10,371 nucleotides of DNA from JAAETI01 sp965368515 (GTDB lineage Bacteria > Actinomycetota > Acidimicrobiia > Spongiisociales > UBA5794). The translations under genes were made by a program, and so were the position numbers. Positions 1 through 5,449 of this stretch are shown here, one piece after another. Location of the stretch: NCBI GenBank assembly GCA_965368515.1, contig CBDUNF010000129.1, positions 1 to 10,371 on the forward strand, read 5' to 3'. The stretch's first letter is position 1. Each line of letters starts with the position of its first letter. A model generated the notes under the pieces. That model was not told where the DNA came from. It did not search any database and was given only the letters and a program-made list of their open reading frames with translations.

Positions 1-26
1 ACTCAACGTCGGCCAGCAAACCCCCG

Positions 27-74
27 GTTCTTGCGTATCTGGTGTCCAGATATGGCCGAGATCTACGCAAGAAC
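27..74 (-). repeat. Nested inverted repeat downstream of the nitroreductase, possible terminator
   Basis: An 11-bp perfect inverted repeat pairs GTTCTTGCGTA (27-37) with TACGCAAGAAC (64-74). A second 7-bp perfect hairpin, TATCTGG/CCAGATA (36-42 and 46-52, 3-nt loop), lies inside it. The two stems share positions 36-37, so at full length they compete slightly. The structure begins 17 nt past the stop codon of the minus-strand nitroreductase, where a terminator would be expected. No T-run follows on the minus strand (the next bases read CGGGGGTTTGC), so it would be a U-less terminator of the kind often seen in actinobacteria. A dispersed repeat or protein-binding site is also possible. The left neighbour is outside the window. 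Confidence 0.5.
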
Positions 75-91
75 GGGTGTGGGGACCCCGC

Positions 92-586
92 TCAGTACCG
101 TTCCCAGTGAACCAAATCGTCCAGCGGCTTGCGGCCGCCCTTGTTTTTCGGGGCTGCTTCGGCGGTGGGATAGCCGAGGGTGACTGCGTAGTGGCAGGTG
201 CGGCCATCGGTGAGACCGAGCAGCTCTGCAGCGGCATCCTGGCGGTGCAACGTGATGGGGCACGTCGCCACGCCGACCGCAGCTGCGGCCAGCATGATGT
301 TCTGCGCAACCCGGCCGGAGTCGAACTCATAGCCACCGGCCTCCTCCACGATCACGACGGTTGCCGCCGAGGCAACCACCGGGGTCGTGAAGCTGCCGCA
401 TTCGGCGAGACGCCCCAGTTGCTCTTTGTCCTGGATCACGACGAACGCCCAGTTCTGCAGATTCTTGGATGAACCGGTCCAGCGGGCAGCCTCCAAGATT
501 GCATTCATGTCGTCGGCGGAGATCTGCTTGTCCTGGTAGTCGCGTATTGCGCGGAGCCCCAGGATGAACTCGTAGTGGTTTTCCAT
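92..586 (-). CDS. Nitroreductase family protein (FMN-dependent NAD(P)H oxidoreductase)
   Basis: This is a 164-residue protein of the nitroreductase fold. Such enzymes bind FMN, usually as homodimers in the cytosol, and transfer electrons from NAD(P)H to nitro compounds, quinones or similar acceptors. The N-terminal RAIRDYQ (about residues 12-18) matches the FMN-phosphate-binding RSxRxF-type motif. SSKNLQNWAFVV (about 39-50) matches the S-x-N-x-Q-P-W segment, with Asn in place of Pro. RVAQNIMLAAAAVGVATC is the usual dimer/flavin helix. The C-terminal LGYP and GGRKPLDDLVHWE are typical of the family. I chose ATG at 586 because the motif distance fits and a -10-like TATTCT lies exactly 7 nt upstream, as in leaderless transcripts. 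An in-frame ATG at 622 would add 12 residues that do not look like the family (MGCGGYPGILLC), but it has a GAGGG upstream. The gene stands alone and diverges from the receiver gene. The natural substrate cannot be read from the sequence. Confidence 0.9.
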   Translation of the reverse strand: MENHYEFILGLRAIRDYQDKQISADDMNAILEAARWTGSSKNLQNWAFVVIQDKEQLGRLAECGSFTTPVVASAATVVIVEEAGGYEFDSGRVAQNIMLAAAAVGVATCPITLHRQDAAAELLGLTDGRTCHYAVTLGYPTAEAAPKNKGGRKPLDDLVHWERY

Positions 587-593
587 GCATAGA

Positions 594-599
594 AGAATA
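594..599 (-). promoter_or_regulatory. Candidate -10 element for leaderless nitroreductase mRNA
   Basis: On the minus strand TATTCT is followed by 7 nt and then the ATG at 586. That is the spacing expected if transcription starts at the A of the start codon. No good -35 is visible 16-18 nt further upstream, and no Shine-Dalgarno precedes this ATG, which fits a leaderless message. This is inference from spacing only. Confidence 0.35.
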
Positions 600-691
600 C
601 CGGGGTACCCCCCACACCCCATCTACCCTCTTGTATTGCCGTGTGACCCGATTTACGGTTTGTATAAATAAATGACCAGCAGAACGGTGTA

Positions 692-713
692 AGTAACCCC
701 TTTCTGGGTAACT
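692..713. promoter_or_regulatory. Imperfect inverted repeat in the nitroreductase/receiver divergent gap
   Basis: AGTAACCC (692-699) and GGGTAACT (706-713) form an inverted repeat with one mismatch and a 6-nt spacer. The same sequence also contains GTAAC twice in direct orientation. It lies 24 bp downstream of an AT-rich TATAAA (663-668), the best -10-like hexamer on the plus strand here, although no matching -35 sits at normal distance. It could be an operator or a small 5'-UTR hairpin for the receiver gene. Nothing else was recognised in the 587-804 gap. Confidence 0.25.
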
Positions 714-804
714 AGTGCATATTCAGTTTCGGCAATTCGCGGGGATGTGCTTTCTTGACCTCGAAGACGCCGCAGGGCGTCACACTCCACGGACGGACCA
801 TCAG

Positions 805-1170
805 ATGCGTGTTCTGATAATCGAAGACTCCGCGGTGCTTCGCCGCCTCATTGAGACTTGCTTCCGCGATTTTGACGCTGAGTTCGACTCACAGCGATTA
901 CCCCACAGCCCGCAGCGGCTGGGCGGGTTCAACGAAGCCGATCTTGTCATCATCGGCATGTACCAGCCATTCACCATCGGCCTTCGCATCGTTGAACGCC
1001 TCCTCTCCCGACGCAACCCCCCGGCAGTTGTCGCCATCACCACCGACACCAGAGAGAAATCCGTCGCTGAAATCCTCGAATCGGGCGTCCACTCCGTCGT
1101 GAAAATGCCATTCCGCCCCGACGACCTCCGCGCCGCTGCCCACAAGGCGATCGACGCCGGCAGTCAGTAG
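805..1170 (+). CDS. Stand-alone receiver-domain protein lacking the phospho-acceptor Asp
   Basis: This is a 121-residue, single-domain CheY-like receiver. Strand beta-1 and the acidic pair are present (VLIIED, residues 3-8, with E7 and D8). The switch Thr follows beta-4 (AVVAITT, T79), and the conserved Lys follows beta-5 (VVKMPF, K100). The beta-3 end reads LVIIGMYQP where active receivers have Asp before x-x-x-P, so the phosphorylation site is Gly51 (codon GGC, 955-957). A single A-to-G change would give this from GAC. No output domain follows. The ATG at 805 starts directly before beta-1 and has GGACGG upstream at 791-796. An in-frame GTG at 715 would add 30 residues of non-domain sequence and is less likely. 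It is probably a phosphorylation-independent (pseudo-receiver) or degenerate regulator acting by protein-protein contact. No partner kinase is adjacent: the histidine kinase in the window is about 4.3 kb away. Confidence 0.8.
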   Translation: MRVLIIEDSAVLRRLIETCFRDFDAEFDSQRLPHSPQRLGGFNEADLVIIGMYQPFTIGLRIVERLLSRRNPPAVVAITTDTREKSVAEILESGVHSVVKMPFRPDDLRAAAHKAIDAGSQ

Positions 1171-1225
1171 ACCCGCCGCTGCCCTACCCCACCGATTCTT
1201 TGCTGCCCATAGTTGTGTGAAACAA

Positions 1226-1239
1226 TGGAACCCGTTCCA
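1226..1239. promoter_or_regulatory. Palindrome upstream of the yeiH-like gene
   Basis: TGGAAC-CC-GTTCCA is a perfect 6-2-6 inverted repeat ending 17 nt before the ATG at 1257 and just upstream of the ribosome binding site. Its position suits an operator or a small hairpin in the leader of the transporter gene. It resembles the actinobacterial SOS box (GAAC-N4-GTTC) but has a 2-nt rather than 4-nt spacer. No regulator gene lies next to it. Confidence 0.35.
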
Positions 1240-1256
1240 GTCCATACGGAGTGCGC

Positions 1257-2429
1257 ATGAGCAAGACAGATTTGACGCGGCAGCCGCGATTCATCGAGAA
1301 CTTGCTTCTGGGGACCACGTTCGATCAGATCCCCAAGCTCGTCCCCGGTGTCGTGTTGGCCTCCGTGGTTGTTCTCGTGGCCGCTGCCCTTGCCGAACTG
1401 ATCAACTCTGCGTTGGGCTTTGACGGGCTGGTGAGCTTCATCCTCGTTGCGATCGTGCTCGGCATGGGTATCCGCAACACCATCGGTCTCGACGATCGCT
1501 TCACGCTCGGTGTCCAGTTCGCCCTCAAGAAACTGCTGCGACTTGGCATCATCCTGCTCGGCATCCGGCTCAGCATTCCCGACGTGCTCGAGATCGGCAT
1601 CTACGGCATCCCCATCGTCGTCGGGGCAGTGGCAACCGGGCTGGTTGTGGCCATCGCAGCCACCCGCCGGCTCGGCCTATCCGATCGGCTCGGCACCCTC
1701 ATCGCCATCGGCACCGGTATCTGCGGCGCCACCGCCATCGTCGCCGCCGCACCCGGCCTCAAGGCCAAAGAGGAAGAGGTCGCCTACGCCGTGGCCAACA
1801 TCACCATCTTTGGGATCGCCGCGATGCTGCTGTACCCATTCCTCGGCAACCTCATCTTCTCGGGCGACATCGTCAATACCGGGCTGTTTCTGGGGACATC
1901 GATCCATGAAACTGCGCAAGTTGCCGGCGCCGGCCTGATCTATGACCAGTCGTTCAACATCACCGCAACACCGAGCGCCGCCGACATCGCCGTCGTGGCC
2001 AAGCTGGTGCGCAACGTCCTGATGGTGCTGGTGATCCCAGGCATCACCTATCTCTATGCGCGCAACCTCGCCAAAGAAGGTGAGGAGACCGGCACGGGCA
2101 CCCGCATCCGCGACATGGTGCCGGTGTTCATCGTTGGCTTCCTGTTCATGGCCGCCATCCGATCAATCGGCGACGCCGGCATCGACGGCGGCAACTCCGC
2201 TTTCGGGTTGTGGGGGGCAGACATGTGGAAAGACCTCACCCACTGGACACGGACCTGGGCCGAATACACCCTGGCAACCGCCATGGCCGCAGTTGGTCTG
2301 GGCACATCGATCAACCAGCTCCGGGGCCTCGGCTTCAAGCCGTTCCTCGTGGGCATCGCCGCCGCCGTCTCGGTCGGTGTGGTCAGCGTTGGACTGGTAT
2401 CGGTGTTTGGCCCGCTGATCTCGGTCTAG
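1257..2429 (+). CDS. YeiH/UPF0324 family putative sulfate exporter (membrane protein)
   Basis: This 390-residue polytopic inner-membrane protein belongs to the YeiH (UPF0324, PF03601) family. Members are annotated as putative sulfate exporters, but transport specificity is poorly established. Two family signatures are clear: GTGICGATAI (residues 152-161) and GTSIHETAQVAGAG (213-226). These lie in the two most conserved, probably re-entrant or membrane-embedded, segments. About ten hydrophobic segments are visible, ending in VGVVSVGLVSVFG. A hydrophilic loop containing EGEETGTGTR lies around residues 275-285. It is somewhat longer than E. coli YeiH (about 350 residues), mainly through the N-terminal extension and this loop. 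The ATG at 1257 has ACGGAG (1246-1251) 5 nt upstream. The GTG at 1251 would overlap that site and is rejected. The gene is monocistronic, converges with the gene at 2446 with a 16-bp gap, and lacks the LysR-type neighbour common beside yeiH in enterobacteria. Confidence 0.9.
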   Translation: MSKTDLTRQPRFIENLLLGTTFDQIPKLVPGVVLASVVVLVAAALAELINSALGFDGLVSFILVAIVLGMGIRNTIGLDDRFTLGVQFALKKLLRLGIILLGIRLSIPDVLEIGIYGIPIVVGAVATGLVVAIAATRRLGLSDRLGTLIAIGTGICGATAIVAAAPGLKAKEEEVAYAVANITIFGIAAMLLYPFLGNLIFSGDIVNTGLFLGTSIHETAQVAGAGLIYDQSFNITATPSAADIAVVAKLVRNVLMVLVIPGITYLYARNLAKEGEETGTGTRIRDMVPVFIVGFLFMAAIRSIGDAGIDGGNSAFGLWGADMWKDLTHWTRTWAEYTLATAMAAVGLGTSINQLRGLGFKPFLVGIAAAVSVGVVSVGLVSVFGPLISV

Positions 2430-2445
2430 AAACCCGGGCCCATAC

Positions 2446-2865
2446 TCAGTCCAGTTCCCCTTTGAGCCGGGTGACCACGGTCCCCAACCGCTCTATCTCG
2501 GGGCCGACACCCTTGCGCAGCCGCCAAACCAGGCGGAGAAAGCCCACCGGGTCCGTGGGAATGTCCGCCTCTGCAATCGCGGTGTCAAAGTGCTGACGAG
2601 CGTTCGACAGGTCAGCCGGTGGCGCCAGACGGTTGATCAACCCCTTGGCCAGACGCTTGGTGATGAACACAAACAGAAGAGCAAACAGGGCAAAGACGAC
2701 AACCAGTACCGCCAACCAGCGGAGCCACCCGTCGGCCATGACCGCACCAAGCAAGGCCAGACCGGCCACCACCCAGCCGACCTTGTTGGCAAGCCCGGTT
2801 TTGGCATCTACCTGATCGGTGAGCAGCGAGGCAACGGCGCCTTTGGCGAAGTCATCAAGATCCAT
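2446..2865 (-). CDS. Small membrane protein with two predicted helices, function unknown
   Basis: I do not recognise this 139-residue protein. It has a short hydrophilic N-terminus (MDLDDFAKGAVASLL) and two hydrophobic segments, roughly residues 29-45 and 48-68, joined by a very short turn (DGWLRW). A charged C-terminal half of about 70 residues follows, rich in Arg, Lys and Asp, with likely helices (RQHFDTAIAEAD, FLRLVWRLRKGV, GPEIERLGTVVTRLKGEL). The hairpin layout places both ends on the same side, probably cytoplasmic given KRLAK after helix two. It starts 42 nt after the stop of the acyl-CoA dehydrogenase on the same strand and probably shares its transcript. No strong ribosome binding site is seen before ATG 2865. 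It might scaffold or regulate a membrane-associated lipid process, but that is only context. The gene is supported by its clear membrane pattern and by fitting the spacing between neighbours. Confidence 0.75.
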   Translation of the reverse strand: MDLDDFAKGAVASLLTDQVDAKTGLANKVGWVVAGLALLGAVMADGWLRWLAVLVVVFALFALLFVFITKRLAKGLINRLAPPADLSNARQHFDTAIAEADIPTDPVGFLRLVWRLRKGVGPEIERLGTVVTRLKGELD

Positions 2866-2907
2866 GCCGGCAGGCTACCGCGGGCGCGGTCGGCGCCGCG
2901 TTCGTTC

Positions 2908-4713
2908 CTAGAACGCGTCGTCGGACAGGTCCATGAGGGCGCCGTCTTCTTGCTCGGCTGCCATTCTCCGGATCTTCGCCTTCGGGAGTGCGTGCCGGCT
3001 GAAGAACCGGGCCGACGCAATCTTCCCTTCGTAGAACGCCACGTCGCGATCATCGGCATCAGCCAGAGCGTGCAGCGCAACGTCTGCGTGCTTCAGCAGC
3101 AGCCACCCGATTGTGACCTCACTCATGCTCTCCAGGAGCGCGTTTGCGTGCAGCCCGAGCTTGTACAACCCGGTCGGATCCTCCTGTGCTCCCATGAGAT
3201 GGCCAACCATCATTCCAAGATGACCCTGCGTGTCGTCGAGCGCTTTGCCGAGCATCTCCCGCTCTACGGCCAGCTCCTCGGGGCCACCCTTGACCATCTC
3301 GAGCACCTCGCCCGCCAGCAGCGTCAACGTCTGGCCCTGATCGCGGGCGATCTTGCGGAAGAACAGATCAAGAGACTGGATCGCCGTCGTCCCCTCATAC
3401 AGCGTGTCGATCTTGGTATCCCTGATGTACTGCTCAATCGGATAGTCCATGGTGAAACCGGATCCACCAAACACCTGGAGCGAGGTAGCCAGCAGCTCAT
3501 AGGCCTTCTCCGAGGAGTAGCCCTTGACGAGCGGCAACAGGAAGTCCTCGCGTTTGTCCCACGTATCGTCGTCGGGGAACCGTTCCCGCTGGTCCTGCAC
3601 CCAGGCCGTGTAGTAGAGCAGGGCACGAAGACCCTCGGCATGGGACTTCTGAAGCATCAGCATTCTGCGCACATCCGGATGCCGGATGATCTCGACCCTC
3701 GGCGCAGTCTTATCGGCCATCTGGGTGAGGTCGGCGCTCTGCACCCGCTCCTTGGCGTACTCGAGCGAGTTCAGATACCCGGTCGACAGAGTCGCAGTGG
3801 CCTTGGTGCCAATCAGCATTCGGGCTCGCTCGATGACCCGGAACATCTGGCGGATGCCGTCGTGCGTATCGCCTACGAGGTAACCGACACATGGCTCATC
3901 GAGGCCAAAGGTGAGTTCACAAGTCGTGGAAGCCTTGATCCCCATCTTCTTTTCCAGGTTGGTAGCAACAACTCCGTTGCGCTCCCCCATCGACCCGTCC
4001 TCATTGACCATGAACTTCGGCACAACAAACATCGAGAGGCCCTTGGTGCCGGGGGCGGCTCCTTCAGGACGGGCAAGCACGAGATGAATGATGTTCTCAA
4101 AGGCATCGTGATCACCAGAGGTAATGAACCGCTTGACGCCCTCGATGTGATAGATCCCCGCTGCCTCGTCGACGGCGATCGCCTTGGTCGTACCGGCACC
4201 GACATCCGAACCAGCGTCGGGCTCGGTCAACACCATGGTTCCGCCCCAGTTGTGCTCGAGCGCGGGCTTCACGAAGCGCTCGATCTGATCCGGAGTGCCG
4301 ACCTCGTTGAGGACGACGGCCATGAGAGTTCCGATAAAGAGAAATGCCGTGGGGTTGGCGCCGACAAGGATCTCCTGCACCGCCCACCGCAGCGACAGAG
4401 GTGCCGCCACCCCGTCGAGGTCCGGTGGACGGAACAGGGAGTCCCAGCCCGCCTCGAAGTATGCAGCCAATGAATCCTTGAGGCTCTGCGGAAGTTTGAT
4501 CTCGCCGTTCTCGAGCACCGGCGGGTTGCGGTCGGCGTCAACGAAGCTGCCGGCGAACTCGTCCACAGCGAATCGACCTATTTCGTCGAGCATGTGGCGA
4601 GCAGTCTCCTCGTCCATGTCGGCAAAGGGATCCTCGCCCATGTACTGCTGAGTGTTGTACGCCTCGAAGAGATTGAACTTGATGTCTCGCAAGTTGGTCT
4701 TGTAGTGACTCAT
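2908..4713 (-). CDS. fadE5: Long-form acyl-CoA dehydrogenase, FadE5-like
   Basis: This 601-residue FAD-dependent acyl-CoA dehydrogenase catalyses the first beta-oxidation step, acyl-CoA to trans-2-enoyl-CoA, passing electrons to ETF. It is of the roughly 600-residue type with N- and C-terminal extensions, like mycobacterial FadE5 (611 residues), which is reported to accept a broad range of acyl-CoA lengths. The match starts at the N-terminus (MSHYKTNLRDIKFNLFEAY). MVLTEPDAGSDVG (160-172) and FITSG (196-200) form the FAD/substrate region. QVFGGSGFTMDYPIEQYIRD precedes LYEGTTAIQ, where Glu440 (codon 3394-3396) is the predicted catalytic base. The DmdC-type 3-methylmercaptopropionyl-CoA dehydrogenases are related, but the N-terminus fits FadE5 better. 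The ATG at 4713 has a GGGGT upstream. A small membrane protein gene follows 42 nt downstream, and a TetR gene diverges upstream, so acyl-responsive control is likely. No thiolase or hydratase gene is adjacent. Confidence 0.93.
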   Translation of the reverse strand: MSHYKTNLRDIKFNLFEAYNTQQYMGEDPFADMDEETARHMLDEIGRFAVDEFAGSFVDADRNPPVLENGEIKLPQSLKDSLAAYFEAGWDSLFRPPDLDGVAAPLSLRWAVQEILVGANPTAFLFIGTLMAVVLNEVGTPDQIERFVKPALEHNWGGTMVLTEPDAGSDVGAGTTKAIAVDEAAGIYHIEGVKRFITSGDHDAFENIIHLVLARPEGAAPGTKGLSMFVVPKFMVNEDGSMGERNGVVATNLEKKMGIKASTTCELTFGLDEPCVGYLVGDTHDGIRQMFRVIERARMLIGTKATATLSTGYLNSLEYAKERVQSADLTQMADKTAPRVEIIRHPDVRRMLMLQKSHAEGLRALLYYTAWVQDQRERFPDDDTWDKREDFLLPLVKGYSSEKAYELLATSLQVFGGSGFTMDYPIEQYIRDTKIDTLYEGTTAIQSLDLFFRKIARDQGQTLTLLAGEVLEMVKGGPEELAVEREMLGKALDDTQGHLGMMVGHLMGAQEDPTGLYKLGLHANALLESMSEVTIGWLLLKHADVALHALADADDRDVAFYEGKIASARFFSRHALPKAKIRRMAAEQEDGALMDLSDDAF

Positions 4714-4763
4714 GACAGACCCCGTTGTTTGTCGACATACTTCGGCGGAACGCCTGGATTTTG

Positions 4764-4769
4764 ACTATA
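4764..4769 (-). promoter_or_regulatory. Candidate -10 element of the fadE5-like gene
   Basis: TATAGT on the minus strand is a five-of-six match to the sigma-70-type -10. It would start transcription about 44 nt before the ATG at 4713. No consensus -35 is visible at 16-18 nt (the bases there read about GAGCAT), which suggests a weak or activator/repressor-controlled promoter. The palindrome at 4770-4785 abuts the -10 directly, filling the spacer. Confidence 0.5.
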
Positions 4770-4785
4770 CACTCTATTTTGAGTG
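4770..4785. promoter_or_regulatory. Palindromic operator candidate between tetR and fadE5-like genes
   Basis: CACTC-TATTTT-GAGTG is a perfect 5-6-5 inverted repeat; one base pair further out mismatches and the next (T4768/A4787) pairs again. It sits in the spacer of the minus-strand dehydrogenase promoter and covers the -35-like TTGAGT of the plus-strand tetR promoter. One bound TetR dimer could therefore block both directions, the usual autoregulatory design for divergent tetR-target pairs. Binding is inferred, not shown. Confidence 0.6.
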
Positions 4786-4808
4786 AATGCTCTAAGTTTG
4801 TCGATTAT
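4779..4808 (+). promoter_or_regulatory. Candidate tetR promoter
   Basis: TTGAGT (4779-4784) and GATTAT (4803-4808) have an 18-nt spacer, giving a plausible -35/-10 pair about 35 nt before the GTG start of the TetR gene. The -35 overlaps the right half of the palindrome. The hexamers are only moderate matches to consensus. Confidence 0.4.
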
Positions 4809-4842
4809 CGGCTAGTGTCGATAGCGAACGGGAAGGCACAAA

Positions 4843-5403
4843 GTGGCTCGGTATCAGGCTGGCATCCGCACCGAAGCGCGGATCATTGAAGCAACCAGAG
4901 AACTGTTGGGTGAGATCGGCCTCGATGGCACGACGCTCAAGGCGATCTGTGATCGTGCCGGGGTTCGCGCCGGCAGCTTCTACAACCTGTTCGAGTCCAA
5001 GGAAGACGCGGTAATGCGTGTAGTCAAGGACGCCATCCGTGCTGTGGACCCGCATCCGGCCAAAGACATCCCCGACTCCGTCGCTGAACTGGTCGAGGCC
5101 TACATAGCCTTCATCACGGGGCAACCGGACGTGGCCCGGGTCTACCTCAAGATCGCGATCTCGGGCGCAACCAACGGCTCCCTCGGCGGCAGTGTTCGTC
5201 GCCACCATCAGCGCCGCGTCTCCCGCTTCTCGGGGGCTATCGCACGTGAGCACCCCGGACTCACTGCCGACGAGGCCCAGGCCCACGCCGAGATCATTTT
5301 GGCGACCCTGAGCGGGCTGGCGTTCATGTGGATGTTGAAGCCGGGATTCGATTTTGCCGCACGGGCAAGACTCGCGGCATCGAGTGCGCTGGTCTCCGGC
5401 TGA
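4843..5403 (+). CDS. TetR/AcrR family transcriptional regulator
   Basis: This 186-residue regulator has an N-terminal TetR DNA-binding domain (about residues 8-55) and an all-helical ligand/dimer domain. The helix-turn-helix runs about T31-F50 (TLKAICDRAGVRAGSFYNLF), followed by ESKEDAV, a close match to the family pattern with the SFYNLFxSKE recognition-helix end. The C-terminal half is mostly helical, with hydrophobic stretches such as VAELVEAYIAFI and AEIILATLSGLAFMWM that could line a lipophilic ligand pocket. The GTG start has GGAAGG (4831-4836) 6 nt upstream. It is transcribed divergently from the FadE5-like dehydrogenase across 129 bp that hold a perfect palindrome. The most likely role is a repressor of itself and the dehydrogenase, released by an acyl-CoA or related ligand. 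The ligand is inferred from context only. Confidence 0.92.
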   Translation: MARYQAGIRTEARIIEATRELLGEIGLDGTTLKAICDRAGVRAGSFYNLFESKEDAVMRVVKDAIRAVDPHPAKDIPDSVAELVEAYIAFITGQPDVARVYLKIAISGATNGSLGGSVRRHHQRRVSRFSGAIAREHPGLTADEAQAHAEIILATLSGLAFMWMLKPGFDFAARARLAASSALVSG

Positions 5404-5449
5404 GCCACATACCGTTTAAGAGACCCCCGCCGGAGCCGACACTGTTTAG

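Noticed and set aside
715..804. Upstream GTG start for the receiver protein
   Set aside because: The extra 30 residues precede beta-1, show no domain or signal sequence, and the ATG at 805 fits the receiver boundary.
1226..1239. SOS box (LexA site) upstream of the yeiH-like gene
   Set aside because: The half-sites GAAC/GTTC match, but the spacer is 2 nt rather than the 4 nt of the actinobacterial SOS box.
2590..4473. A 627-codon plus-strand open frame opposite the acyl-CoA dehydrogenase
   Set aside because: It lies antisense to a clearly recognisable dehydrogenase, has no recognisable domain, and crosses into the small membrane protein gene. Long antisense open frames are common opposite high-GC coding sequence.
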